From an uncultured Porphyromonadaceae bacterium (GTDB lineage: Bacteria; Bacteroidota; Bacteroidia; Bacteroidales; Muribaculaceae), in the NCBI GenBank assembly GCA_937892215.1, contig CALAVE010000040.1, positions 1 to 60,335 on the forward strand: 60,335 nucleotides of DNA, written 5' to 3'. The notes beneath the pieces are model-generated. The model worked only from the letters and a program-made list of their open reading frames with translations. It ran no database searches and was not told where the DNA came from. Within the stretch, counting starts at the first letter, position 1. The number at the start of each line of letters is the position of its first letter. Made by a program: the position numbers and the translations under genes. Below, in pieces: positions 9,117 through 18,417 of the stretch.

Positions 9117-9896
9117 TTAATTTCCCAAATCCTTGTTGGACCTTGTGGCTTTTTTGCTATTTATACGCCTCTCACGCATTTCTTCCATATAACCGGCTGT
9201 AATGATACCCGACGGCAACGCTATGATGGCAATTCCCATCAGCATCGACAAGATGCTTATCACACGCCCTGTGGATGAGATGGGATAGATATCGCCATAA
9301 CCCACCGTGGTTAAGGTACACGCCGCCCAGTAGAACGCGTCGAAGAACGTGGCAAACAGGAAGTGACCCGTCTCGGGATTCACCTGCTCCTCGGCGTTGA
9401 ACATTATTAGTGCGGTCACAAAAACGTAGAAGACAGAGATTGCCAGCACTGTCAGCAGTAGCACTCGCTGTTTCCGCATCACGACCATTATCATTTCCAG
9501 CGGCTCAAAATAGCGTATCACTTTCACCACTCTTATCACCTTCAGCAGGCGCACGAATCGCGTCATCTTGAATGCCTCGCTTATCAACTTGAACGATGGC
9601 AGTATCGACAGCAAATCTATTATGGCCATTATAGTGAACGGATAGAGCACAAACGCCCACACGCCGCCTTTTTTACCCCTAAAGTCGGCTGTAAGCCACC
9701 TGAGCAGATAGTCTATAATAAAAACAGTGCACGAGAATACGTCGAAATAGTAGAACAGTCTGGGTTGCTCCCTGAACATGAGCGGAACCACGCTCAGCGT
9801 TATGGCCACGAGCATAACCCAGTCATAGATTCGCGAATAGCGGTTGTCTTTGCCATTGTATTTTGGCTCTATTATGGCATAAAGTTTCTTTCTCAT
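9117..9896 (-). CDS. Voltage-gated-type potassium channel
   Basis: This 259-residue protein has six transmembrane helices. The positively charged S4-like helix RFVRLLKVIRVVKVIRY lies at about residues 117-133. The pore loop carries the K+ selectivity filter TTVGYGD near 195-201, followed by S6. The C-terminal cytoplasmic tail is short (EEMRERRINSKK) and there is no RCK/TrkA domain. It is likely an inner-membrane K+ channel of the Kv/Kch type. It sits 36 bp after rmuC on the same strand. Confidence 0.9.
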   Translation of the reverse strand: MRKKLYAIIEPKYNGKDNRYSRIYDWVMLVAITLSVVPLMFREQPRLFYYFDVFSCTVFIIDYLLRWLTADFRGKKGGVWAFVLYPFTIMAIIDLLSILPSFKLISEAFKMTRFVRLLKVIRVVKVIRYFEPLEMIMVVMRKQRVLLLTVLAISVFYVFVTALIMFNAEEQVNPETGHFLFATFFDAFYWAACTLTTVGYGDIYPISSTGRVISILSMLMGIAIIALPSGIITAGYMEEMRERRINSKKATRSNKDLGN

Positions 9897-9932
9897 AATT
9901 AGTCACATAAGGTTAATGAATCGCACTTCCCT

Positions 9933-11393
9933 CTAATTTTTGCTTTCTCCTGCATCAAGCAGCGGTATGTCTTCATTGTCTTCGCGTGGAAGTTGGCTAT
10001 GCTTGGTGCTCTCTTTCGCACCGTATTTCAGCAGTTTCCGAGCCGACACCACTATGCTACGCCCCGACGGCGACGTCGTTTTTTCCAGTTCACTGAAGGC
10101 ATCGGTGGTCTTCCTGAGCGCGTCTTTCACCTTGCTGAAACGCTCATAAAACATCTGCACGCGCTCCACCACATCATTTGCCGCCTCCATCATGTCACGC
10201 TGGTTCTTTACTTGCCTGTCTTGCTTCCATGTGAATTCCAGCACGCGAAGCAGGGCATACATGTTCTGCGGCGACACTATCATCACCCCGGACTCAAATG
10301 CCTCTTGCCACAGTCGCCGGTCTTGCGCCAGCGCGAGTTGAAGCGCGCTTTCGTTAAACATATACATCACCACGAAGTCCAGATGGTTCTTGCCGTTACG
10401 CACCTGATTCTGATAACCCTTTGCCGCCAGTTCCTTCACATGCTGCTTCACGCTGGCTAAGTGGTCCTTCAGCGCACGCTCTTTCTGCTCGTCTGTGTCG
10501 GCGTTGAAATATTGTTCGTAGGCCGTGAGCGACATCTTGGAATCTATTATAAGGTCTCTGTTGTCGGGAAAATGGAGTATCACGTCGGGCCTGTACTTAG
10601 CGTCTGTGTTTATCACCATGCCATTCTCGTCACGCAGTGTCACCTGCTCCTCAAACTGAACGCCTTCCTCAAGGCCCATGTTCTCCAGCAACTGGCGCAG
10701 TTTCATCTCTCCGAAGTCGCCCTGTTTCTTGTTGTCGCCCACCAGCGCCTGGGCCAGACGGTCGGCGCGCTCGCCCACTTCCTGAGCGCTTTTCAGGTTC
10801 TCCTTGATGGCTGTGTCGAGTCGGGTCATGGTCTGCAACTGCTCGCGGTCGCTCTTCTCCACCGCCTCTCGCATCTGCTTTATGTTTTCCTGCAGCGGTG
10901 TGAGGATGTTGCCCAGTTGCTCTCTATTCACGTTGGTGAGTTCCTCGCTGCGCTGCTTCAGAAACTGCTGAGTTGCCGTATTCATCTGCTCCGTCACAAG
11001 TTTCAGTTGCTCCTGTAGTTGGGCACTCTGCGTCTCGCGCTGCTCGGCCAGACGTTTCTCATGGTCGGCCTTCATCTCGTCCAGTCGCTTCTGATTATCG
11101 GTTTTGAGTTCCTGCAACTGTTGCTCCAACTCCTCGCGCACGCTCTGCGCGTTTTCTACCGTCATCTGTAACTGTGATTCCAGCGACACCACTTGCGAAA
11201 GATATGTCGCACGCTCATCGGTCAGCGCTTTGTATTCCTCGCGACTTTTCTCCAGTTCCGACTCCAGCCTATCTTTATCGGCGCTAAGCATCTGGTTCTG
11301 CGTGGTCAGGCCGCTCTTCCCGTTGTTCGAGAGGAGGTAACCCAGTGCGAACCCTATCAGCACCGCTACTACAGCAATAATAATTTCTATCAT
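9933..11393 (-). CDS. rmuC: RmuC-family DNA recombination protein
   Basis: This 486-residue protein has an N-terminal membrane helix (residues 2-22). A long coiled coil rich in E, K and Q runs from about 30 to 190, followed by the RmuC core at about 215-440 with the motifs DAKYRPDVILHFPD and DSKMSLTAYEQY. The family has a nuclease-like fold. In E. coli, RmuC limits recombination at inverted repeats, but its biochemical role remains poorly defined. It has its own promoter (11419-11450). Confidence 0.92.
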   Translation of the reverse strand: MIEIIIAVVAVLIGFALGYLLSNNGKSGLTTQNQMLSADKDRLESELEKSREEYKALTDERATYLSQVVSLESQLQMTVENAQSVREELEQQLQELKTDNQKRLDEMKADHEKRLAEQRETQSAQLQEQLKLVTEQMNTATQQFLKQRSEELTNVNREQLGNILTPLQENIKQMREAVEKSDREQLQTMTRLDTAIKENLKSAQEVGERADRLAQALVGDNKKQGDFGEMKLRQLLENMGLEEGVQFEEQVTLRDENGMVINTDAKYRPDVILHFPDNRDLIIDSKMSLTAYEQYFNADTDEQKERALKDHLASVKQHVKELAAKGYQNQVRNGKNHLDFVVMYMFNESALQLALAQDRRLWQEAFESGVMIVSPQNMYALLRVLEFTWKQDRQVKNQRDMMEAANDVVERVQMFYERFSKVKDALRKTTDAFSELEKTTSPSGRSIVVSARKLLKYGAKESTKHSQLPREDNEDIPLLDAGESKN

Positions 11394-11418
11394 AAGTGTA
11401 TTCGTTTATTCTGTGATA

Positions 11419-11450
11419 CAAAAATACGTGTTTTTTACTCCCGTAGCAAG
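11419..11450 (-). promoter_or_regulatory. Promoter of rmuC
   Basis: On the minus strand, TATTTTTG (11419-11426) is a perfect -7 box, with CTTG (11447-11450) 20 nt upstream as a one-mismatch -33 element. Confidence 0.6.
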
Positions 11451-11531
11451 ATAATCATGAAAAAATGCTCCAATTTCTTCATCGCTCATCTGATTTGCCA
11501 TAACAAGTTTGCGGTGTTTGCGAAATATTTT

Positions 11532-11563
11532 TTTGCAAAAACCACAAATATTTCGTAATATTG
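11532..11563 (+). promoter_or_regulatory. Candidate promoter of first DUF5722-like gene
   Basis: TTTG at 11532-11535 and TAATATTG at 11556-11563 (one mismatch to TAnnTTTG) are separated by 20 nt. Confidence 0.5.
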
Positions 11564-11698
11564 CACTAAAATTACGTAAGTGGGCACTCCGGTTTCAAGG
11601 GCATGCTCTTTTTGTGGCTATCAATCAAAGCGTTACGATTAGCATAGCCATACATCATGGAAATTAAAGACAAAAACTTAAACTATATAACAGACTTT

Positions 11699-13852
11699 AT
11701 GAGACACTTATTGAAATTCAAGTTAATGTTACTTGCCGTTTTGGCTTTCATGGCCTATTCGTGCAACGACACTCAGTCGTGGATGGAAGTCAATCCACCC
11801 ATCCCGGTGGTTAAGTCGGCTGAAATCGCTTTAGACGAGGTAACCGCTCACGACATGACCGTGTCACTCAACAAGGGGTCCGGCATTTACACTATGGCTC
11901 TCACTGGAACTAACCCCTACATCACCACCACCACCTTGATTGGTACTTTGCCCGAGGATTCTTGCATCCTGGAGTTTGAATACCAACTCGACAACGACCT
12001 CTGGGCTTGGGGTATGTACTTCGCGCCGCCTTACACCACAGAGGTGCAGATGAAAGGATTGCCTAAGGCCTACGAATGGACAAAGGTTACCGTGGACATC
12101 ACACGCTATCGCAAGCAGTTCGATTGGGGAAAGAAAGGACAGCTCATCCGCTTCGACTGGGGTACCGAAAAGGACCGTACGCTTAAAATTCGCAACCTCA
12201 AACTTCGCGGACTCAACGATGAAGAGATGCTTGAGCACGAACGACAACTCAACAGGGATTCCGTCAAGGCCGCCATTTCCGAGAACTACCTCAAATACCT
12301 CTATGGGAACTATCCTTCTAAGGTCTCTCACGTGGAGGTTACTACCGATAAGGTAATCATCACGGGTACTGCAGCCGGTAACGGCTCCTTCGCTCTGGCC
12401 GACATAACGCCTTACGACAACCCCACCGAGGTTAAGACAACATTCCCGGCCGACCGAAAGACTTCAATCAGCAGCGGTAACTTCTCCGTAACGCTCGACC
12501 GATACGTGGATCGCGACGGATTCAACTACGACCGTCTGCTCTCGCGCTGGGCCGTAATCAAGAATGTCGAAGGTAAAGACACGCTCGACTCGCACGCCCG
12601 TTATGCCGACGACGTGGCTCCCATCGCAAGTCCGCCTTACATCGAGGCTCCAAATAAGAAGGGCGTGCTTGGTTTAGGTACGACGAAGTTCCCCGACGGT
12701 GTAGTTGACATCGATGCATTGGGGGTTGGCTACGGTGTATTCGGTATCATCATTAACCAGATGGTTCAGACCAAGGTTATAACAGCAACCGACGAGGAAT
12801 TCATCTATGGTGGACACAAACACATCATGAGCGGGCCGCAGACTAAGGAGGTGCAGCGTATCGTAGATGCCTACCACTCCCGTGGCATGCAGGTCAATAC
12901 CTACATCCAGTGCTATCCAGAGGATTACACGCGTGATTCGGAAATTGACCCCATCGTTCGCCACCCCGACTGCAACGCCGGATACCAGTGCGCGTTCAAT
13001 GTTGAGACCCCTGCCGCTGTCAATGCCTATGCCGCTTTCATGACTTGGATTGGTATGCACTGGGGCGACTTAATCATGAACTACTATATCCACAACGAGG
13101 TAAATGCCCCCGACCAGTGGTGCAACATGGGACACAACCCTCCGGAAGGCTTCTTCATGGACTACTACATGAAGTCTATGCACCTCGTTTACAACATCAT
13201 TCGCCAGTACAACCAGAACATTAGTACCGGCATCACGCTTACCCACCACTGGAACAAGGCTCCCGCCGGTGAATATCCCGGCAAACTCATGGTGGACCAG
13301 ATGTTACAAGTCAGCAAGGTGGAAGGCGATTGGCCCTGGGGCTTGAGTTATCACCCATATCCATCTAACCTCAACGTACCCCAGTTCTGGTCCAAGGACG
13401 GTAGCAAAGCCACTTATCAAGCCGCGACCACTCCGCAAATCACCATGAACAACCTGGAGGTTCTCCAGTACTGGGCTGAGCAACCTGAAAATATGTATAA
13501 GGGTGAGATGAGACGTGTATTCTGCACCGAGCAGGGCACCAATTCTCCCTCATACAGTAACACCGACCTCCGTCTGCAAGCCGCCGGCGCCGCTTGGTTC
13601 TGGGTCAAGGTGAGCCGACTCAGCGCCATCAAGGGTGCTGCATGGCATGCACACGCCGACCAGCGCAAAGAGTTCGGACTGAGAATCGGACTGAGACGCT
13701 ACCCCGACGATGAGGCTCAGCCTTACGGAAGAAAAACCGTTTGGAACGTTTGGCGTATCGCCGGTTCGGCCAACGAGGAAAAAGCCTTCCAAACCTATCT
13801 CTCTGATTTAGGCGTTGACTCGTGGGACAACATCTTTAAAAATGTTTATTGA
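11699..13852 (+). CDS. DUF5722-like lipoprotein, putative glycosidase, copy 1
   Basis: This 717-residue protein starts at the ATG giving MRHLLKFKLM; the upstream in-frame ATG at 11657 would bury the signal peptide. The lipobox AYSC makes Cys22 the likely lipidated residue. Order: a carbohydrate-binding-like beta-sandwich at about 40-180 (FEYQLDN, IRFDWGTE), a linker domain containing DRDGFNYDRLLSRWAV, then an alpha/beta-barrel-like domain from the ANKKGVLG region to the end. Two glutamates stand in clan GH-A-like contexts: E467 in IHNEVNAP (acid/base position after Asn) and E611 in FCTEQGT (nucleophile position). I relate it to DUF5722; a glycoside hydrolase role is inference. The next gene is a paralogue. 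Confidence 0.7.
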   Translation: MRHLLKFKLMLLAVLAFMAYSCNDTQSWMEVNPPIPVVKSAEIALDEVTAHDMTVSLNKGSGIYTMALTGTNPYITTTTLIGTLPEDSCILEFEYQLDNDLWAWGMYFAPPYTTEVQMKGLPKAYEWTKVTVDITRYRKQFDWGKKGQLIRFDWGTEKDRTLKIRNLKLRGLNDEEMLEHERQLNRDSVKAAISENYLKYLYGNYPSKVSHVEVTTDKVIITGTAAGNGSFALADITPYDNPTEVKTTFPADRKTSISSGNFSVTLDRYVDRDGFNYDRLLSRWAVIKNVEGKDTLDSHARYADDVAPIASPPYIEAPNKKGVLGLGTTKFPDGVVDIDALGVGYGVFGIIINQMVQTKVITATDEEFIYGGHKHIMSGPQTKEVQRIVDAYHSRGMQVNTYIQCYPEDYTRDSEIDPIVRHPDCNAGYQCAFNVETPAAVNAYAAFMTWIGMHWGDLIMNYYIHNEVNAPDQWCNMGHNPPEGFFMDYYMKSMHLVYNIIRQYNQNISTGITLTHHWNKAPAGEYPGKLMVDQMLQVSKVEGDWPWGLSYHPYPSNLNVPQFWSKDGSKATYQAATTPQITMNNLEVLQYWAEQPENMYKGEMRRVFCTEQGTNSPSYSNTDLRLQAAGAAWFWVKVSRLSAIKGAAWHAHADQRKEFGLRIGLRRYPDDEAQPYGRKTVWNVWRIAGSANEEKAFQTYLSDLGVDSWDNIFKNVY

Positions 13853-13875
13853 TTAATTTATAATAACTCGGTTTC

Positions 13876-13912
13876 AGCAAATGTCCACATAAATTCGTGG
13901 ACATTTGCTTTT
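13876..13912 (+). terminator. Terminator between the DUF5722-like paralogues
   Basis: A perfect 13-bp stem, AGCAAATGTCCAC (13876-13888) with GTGGACATTTGCT (13897-13909), has an 8-nt loop and a short T run. It should reduce read-through from copy 1 into copy 2. Confidence 0.85.
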
Positions 13913-13945
13913 AACTAAAACAATAACACATAATCCTATAAAACA

Positions 13946-16213
13946 ATGATCCGGATTAACCCTCTCATCGCCGTTGCTTCTCTCTTGTCCATAATCACTA
14001 TTGGCTGCGCTCGGCAGCCGGCAGGAGTGCTCTCTGCTCTCCAAGTGTGCCAAGACCCTGAGATTGAAAAAACCATTCTCAGCATCGACACATCTTACTA
14101 CCAGATGGTGACCTACCGCTACGACAGCATAGGCCATGCCTGGGACATCGTCACCACAGGCAACGATGCCCGCACCTACACCGCCACGCGTTACAACCGC
14201 TCCATACCCGGCAATCACTGCGTGCTCACGTTCGACTACAAAAGTTCCACCGGTGTTAGGCTCCCGCAATTCTTTTTCCTTGAGCGCCAACTTCACCCCG
14301 ACACTGTTATCGACATAATTTCCGAAGCACATTCCACCAGGAACGACGTTCCCGACCTGGAACCCACCTCTAACGGCGAATGGAAAACCATTAGGCTCGT
14401 AATTGACGAATACAGGATGAAATTCAACTGGGCCAACCACCCTGTCGATTCGGTCGCTTTCGTACTGGCCCTCGACTGGGGTAACGAGCCGGACAAGGAT
14501 ATAAGCATTCGGAATCTCTGCATCACTGAGCGCAATGAGCAGGAGTTGGAACTCTTCCGACAAAAATGCGCCGAAACCGCGTTCCGCCGAAAGAAATCCG
14601 AACGCATCGACGCCTACCTTAACGCTGAGTTCAACTCTCACATCACTTCGGTTTCCGTCGATAAACAAAAGGTTACTATTCGTGGTCATGCCGACGACGG
14701 CGGATGCCTGCTGGCGGAAATCATGCCGCACGAGGAAATCACTGAGATTCAGTCTTTCACCAACGTCAGCGAAATCTCAAGAGGCGACTTCTCCATCTCT
14801 CTGGACCGGTTCGTGAATGACCGCGACGGCTTCAGTTACGACCGACTGCTCTCTCGTTGGGCCATTGTGAAGCCTCACGGCGATAAGCACGAGTTGCTGT
14901 CTCACGCTCGCTATGCCGACGACGTCACACCCATCGCCTCTCCGGCTCCTGTCCCCGCTGCCAATAAGAAAGGTGTCTTGGGCATGGCCATCTCTGAATT
15001 CGACGGTGCATTCGACCCGAGCGACTTGCACTGCGGAACTGAGGCCAACACACTCAATCTGCTGGAGTGGCTCATGACCACACCAAAGGTCACTCGAATA
15101 CGCGACACCGACATGCCTGCCATTCCACTGCCCTACGGTGGCCGAACCTACTACGTCAGCGGAGCCAAAGTAGCCGAATTCGACGAACTTTTCCAAACCT
15201 ACAACACGAACGGAATGCAACTCTCGGTTTACATCGAACTCGGCGTTCCGGCCTCCGCCACCGACCCGGCAATCGTTCCGATACTCGTTTATCCTGATGC
15301 CGGACCGGCTAATCAGTATATGCCCAATCTTTCTTCGTTCGAGGGAATGAACGCCTACGCGGCTATCATCCAGTTCCTCACCAGCCGCTACAGCCGCGAT
15401 GAGAATGGACGTGTGCAACACTGGTGCATACACAACGAGGTGAACGCCGGCAAGATGTGGTGCAACATGGGCCCCGATGTTTCCGAGGCCATCTACACCG
15501 ACACCTACATCCGCTCCATGCGACTGGTTTACAATATCCTACGGCAATACGACCAGACTGCCGCCGTCCTGGGATGCTTTGAGCACTGCTGGGCCAAGAA
15601 GACCATCTCCGGAGCCGACTATCCCGCACGTAACATGATGGACCGTCTCGTTAAATACTCGCACCTTGAGGGCGACTTCTGGTGGGGAATTGGCTACCAC
15701 CCATACTCCCTACGAATGAAAAAACCTCAGTTCTGGCTCGAGACATCCGACCCTGAGACTAAAAAGAACATATCATTCTCAAATAGCACTAACTACATCA
15801 CCCCCATGAATCTGGAGGTCCTCTGCCATTGGCTCACGGCCAAGCAAAACCTCTACAAGGGGAAAACCAAGCGTATCTGCCACCTCAACGAGCAGGGATT
15901 CGTCTCTCCCACTTACGATGAGGCCGACCTGCAACTCCAGGCCGCCGCCGCGGCATACCTTTGGAAACGTGTGAGCCTGATGCCCGAAATCGACGGCGTT
16001 CAGTGGTTCGCATGGAACGACTCCAAGTCGCAGCCCCTTCTGCTGGGTCTGCGCAGATACCCCGACAGCGACAACCCTTCACTCCACTATCAGCGCAAAC
16101 CGGTATGGTACGTATGGGCTGCAGCAGGCACCGAACGCGAAAACGAGGTGTTCGCCCCCTACCTCAAGGTTATCGGCATCGACTCATGGGACCGGATTCA
16201 GCGTCATGACTGA
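13946..16213 (+). CDS. DUF5722-like lipoprotein, putative glycosidase, copy 2
   Basis: This 755-residue paralogue of the previous gene has a signal peptide with lipobox TIGC (Cys21). The domain order is the same: beta-sandwich at about 50-190, the shared block DRDGFSYDRLLSRWAIV, and a C-terminal barrel. Candidate catalytic residues are E498 in IHNEVNAG and E649 in HLNEQGF, aligned with E467 and E611 of copy 1. Loops differ strongly, for example around the first barrel strands (LEWLMTTPKV versus IIINQMVQTKV), suggesting a different ligand. No SusC/SusD genes lie nearby. Lipidation and Bacteroidota habit suggest a surface or periplasmic location. Confidence 0.7.
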   Translation: MIRINPLIAVASLLSIITIGCARQPAGVLSALQVCQDPEIEKTILSIDTSYYQMVTYRYDSIGHAWDIVTTGNDARTYTATRYNRSIPGNHCVLTFDYKSSTGVRLPQFFFLERQLHPDTVIDIISEAHSTRNDVPDLEPTSNGEWKTIRLVIDEYRMKFNWANHPVDSVAFVLALDWGNEPDKDISIRNLCITERNEQELELFRQKCAETAFRRKKSERIDAYLNAEFNSHITSVSVDKQKVTIRGHADDGGCLLAEIMPHEEITEIQSFTNVSEISRGDFSISLDRFVNDRDGFSYDRLLSRWAIVKPHGDKHELLSHARYADDVTPIASPAPVPAANKKGVLGMAISEFDGAFDPSDLHCGTEANTLNLLEWLMTTPKVTRIRDTDMPAIPLPYGGRTYYVSGAKVAEFDELFQTYNTNGMQLSVYIELGVPASATDPAIVPILVYPDAGPANQYMPNLSSFEGMNAYAAIIQFLTSRYSRDENGRVQHWCIHNEVNAGKMWCNMGPDVSEAIYTDTYIRSMRLVYNILRQYDQTAAVLGCFEHCWAKKTISGADYPARNMMDRLVKYSHLEGDFWWGIGYHPYSLRMKKPQFWLETSDPETKKNISFSNSTNYITPMNLEVLCHWLTAKQNLYKGKTKRICHLNEQGFVSPTYDEADLQLQAAAAAYLWKRVSLMPEIDGVQWFAWNDSKSQPLLLGLRRYPDSDNPSLHYQRKPVWYVWAAAGTERENEVFAPYLKVIGIDSWDRIQRHD

Positions 16214-16287
16214 TTCAACGGCTAATGCCCCATTATCCTGACAGACATGTTTTTACTCAAACCGTTTCGGGATTTTTCAGTAAACTC

Positions 16288-16318
16288 TTTCACATCACGC
16301 CAATTATTTGTAACTTTG
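16288..16318 (+). promoter_or_regulatory. Promoter of glgB
   Basis: TAACTTTG (16311-16318) is a perfect -7 box, with TTTC (16288-16291) 19 nt upstream as a near -33 element. Confidence 0.55.
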
Positions 16319-16353
16319 GCTCATAGTTCCATATCAAAATTTTTATCAAGACT

Positions 16354-18366
16354 ATGGCTACAAAAAAAACTCTGAAAATAATTAAAGACGACCCTTGGCT
16401 CAAACCGTTTAGCGAAGCCATCAGCGGGCGTTACGAAGAGGCTATCAGAAAAGAAAAGCAACTGGCTGGCGACGGCTCGCTACGCGACTTTGCCAACGCG
16501 CATAACTACTACGGGCTGCACCGAGCCAAGAACGGTCGGTGGATTCTGCGCGAATGGGCTCCTAATGCCACTAAGATTTATATGGTGGGCGACATGAACA
16601 GTTGGACCGAATGCGACCCGTTCAAACTCAAGCCCACTAACGACGGCAACTGGGAACTCTCCCTTCCGCCTCATGCTCTGCAGCATGGCCAACTTTTCAA
16701 ACTCCACATCCACTGGAATGGTGGTTGGGGCGAACGAATCCCCGCATACGCCCGGCGCGTCGTTCAGGACGACAAAACAGGCATCTTCTCAGCTCAGGTT
16801 TGGAATCCGGAGCCCTATCGTTTCCGCGTCAGCGACTTCAAGCCGCGCACCCACCCGCTCCTCATCTACGAGTGCCACATAGGCATGGCTCAAAACAAGG
16901 AGGCCGTGGGAACCTACGAGGAATTTCGCGTTAACATCCTGCCCCGCATCGCTGCCGGCGGATATAACGCAATCCAGATAATGGCCATTCAGGAGCACCC
17001 CTATTACGGCTCTTTCGGCTACCACGTGTCCAGTTTCTTCGCCCCGTCAAGCCGCTTCGGCACACCCGAGGAACTGAAACACCTCATCGACGACGCTCAC
17101 TCCATGGGAATCGCCGTCATCATGGACATTGTGCACTCGCACGCCGTGAAAAACGAAGTGGAGGGTCTTGGACGATTCGACGGCACTCCCGACCTCTATT
17201 TCTACGGCGACGGCAAACGCGAGCACCCGGCTTGGGACTCACTTTGCTTCGACTACGGCAAGGACCAGGTCATCAATTTCCTGCTCTCTAACTGCAAGTA
17301 CTGGCTCGAGGAATTCCGTTTCGACGGCTTCCGCTTCGACGGAGTCACCTCCATGCTCTATTATAACCACGGTCTCGGACAGGCCTTCGGCAGCTACGAC
17401 GACTACTACAACGGAAACCAGGACACTAACGCCATCACTTATCTCACGCTGGCCAATAAACTGATCCACGAAATTAATCCTCACGCCATCACCATCGCCG
17501 AGGAAATGAGCGGTATGCCCGGCCTCGCTAGGAAAGTGAAAGACGGCGGCATGGGATTCGACTACCGAATGGCAATGGGCATCCCCGATTTCTGGATTAA
17601 AACCATTAAGGAGGCTAAGGACGAGGACTGGAAGCCGTCTTCCATCTTCTGGGAACTCACTAACCGCCGCGCCGACGAGAAAACCATCAGTTACGCCGAA
17701 AGCCACGACCAGGCTCTCGTGGGCGACAAGACCATAATCTTCCGACTTATCGACAAGGAAATGTACTGGCACATGATGGTGGGCGACGACAACGATGTGG
17801 TGGCTCGTGGTTTGGCCCTGCACAAGATTATACGTCTGGTCACTCTCGCTACTATCAACGGCGGATACCTCAACTTCATGGGCAACGAATGGGGACACCC
17901 TGAATGGATCGACTTCCCGCGACAGGGCAACGGGTGGGGCTACAAATATGCGCGCCGACAGTGGGACCTCGTGGACCGCGAAGACCTCAAGTATCGATTC
18001 CTCAATGCTTTTGACTCGCAGATTATGCACCTCGTGGGGGGCAAACGTCGATTCGAAAGCCTCCCGGTGCGCAAGTTGTGGGACAAGGACGACGACCAAG
18101 TGCTCGCTTTCATGCGCGGCGACCTCGTATTCGTGTTCAACTTCAATCCCACTCACTCCTTCTCCGACTACGGATTCCTCGCCCCGGCAGGGAAATACGT
18201 CGGTGTCTTGGACAGCGACCAGCCGGAGTTTGGCGGTTACGGCAACATCGACGAGAGCGTTGAGCACTTCACAAGCCCCGACCCGCTCTACGACAAGGAG
18301 GGACTGGGATGGCTCAAACTCTATCTACCCGCACGCGCAGCTATGGTGCTTCGACTCAAGAAATAA
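16354..18366 (+). CDS. glgB: 1,4-alpha-glucan branching enzyme, eukaryote-like GH13_8 type
   Basis: This 670-residue cytoplasmic enzyme introduces alpha-1,6 branches into glycogen. An N-terminal CBM48 (about 60-150, REWAPNATKIYMVGDMN) precedes the GH13 barrel. Nucleophile D329 lies in FRFDGVTSM, acid/base E383 in IAEEMSG and transition-state residue D452 in AESHDQALVGD; a C-terminal beta-domain follows. Features such as ISYAESHDQ and the spacing of the N terminus fit the eukaryotic-style GlgB subfamily rather than the E. coli type, which carries a longer N-terminal region. No glycogen synthase or phosphorylase adjoins it here. Confidence 0.93.
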   Translation: MATKKTLKIIKDDPWLKPFSEAISGRYEEAIRKEKQLAGDGSLRDFANAHNYYGLHRAKNGRWILREWAPNATKIYMVGDMNSWTECDPFKLKPTNDGNWELSLPPHALQHGQLFKLHIHWNGGWGERIPAYARRVVQDDKTGIFSAQVWNPEPYRFRVSDFKPRTHPLLIYECHIGMAQNKEAVGTYEEFRVNILPRIAAGGYNAIQIMAIQEHPYYGSFGYHVSSFFAPSSRFGTPEELKHLIDDAHSMGIAVIMDIVHSHAVKNEVEGLGRFDGTPDLYFYGDGKREHPAWDSLCFDYGKDQVINFLLSNCKYWLEEFRFDGFRFDGVTSMLYYNHGLGQAFGSYDDYYNGNQDTNAITYLTLANKLIHEINPHAITIAEEMSGMPGLARKVKDGGMGFDYRMAMGIPDFWIKTIKEAKDEDWKPSSIFWELTNRRADEKTISYAESHDQALVGDKTIIFRLIDKEMYWHMMVGDDNDVVARGLALHKIIRLVTLATINGGYLNFMGNEWGHPEWIDFPRQGNGWGYKYARRQWDLVDREDLKYRFLNAFDSQIMHLVGGKRRFESLPVRKLWDKDDDQVLAFMRGDLVFVFNFNPTHSFSDYGFLAPAGKYVGVLDSDQPEFGGYGNIDESVEHFTSPDPLYDKEGLGWLKLYLPARAAMVLRLKK

Positions 18367-18417
18367 TCTGTAAACCTTTTAGCAGGTGCTTTCTTTCACT
18401 CTTAATTTATTTTATCA

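Larger units (their letters stand above)
11394..11698. other. Divergent control region rmuC / DUF5722-like gene
   Basis: This 305-bp gap holds a minus-strand promoter for rmuC (11419-11450), a plus-strand promoter (11532-11563) and a plus-strand leader of about 130 nt. The leader contains no clear riboswitch, hairpin terminator or small ORF that I could support. Confidence 0.5.

Noticed and set aside
17239..18267. 342-codon antisense frame inside glgB
   Set aside because: Shadow of GlgB with V/E/H-rich low-complexity translation and no recognisable domain.
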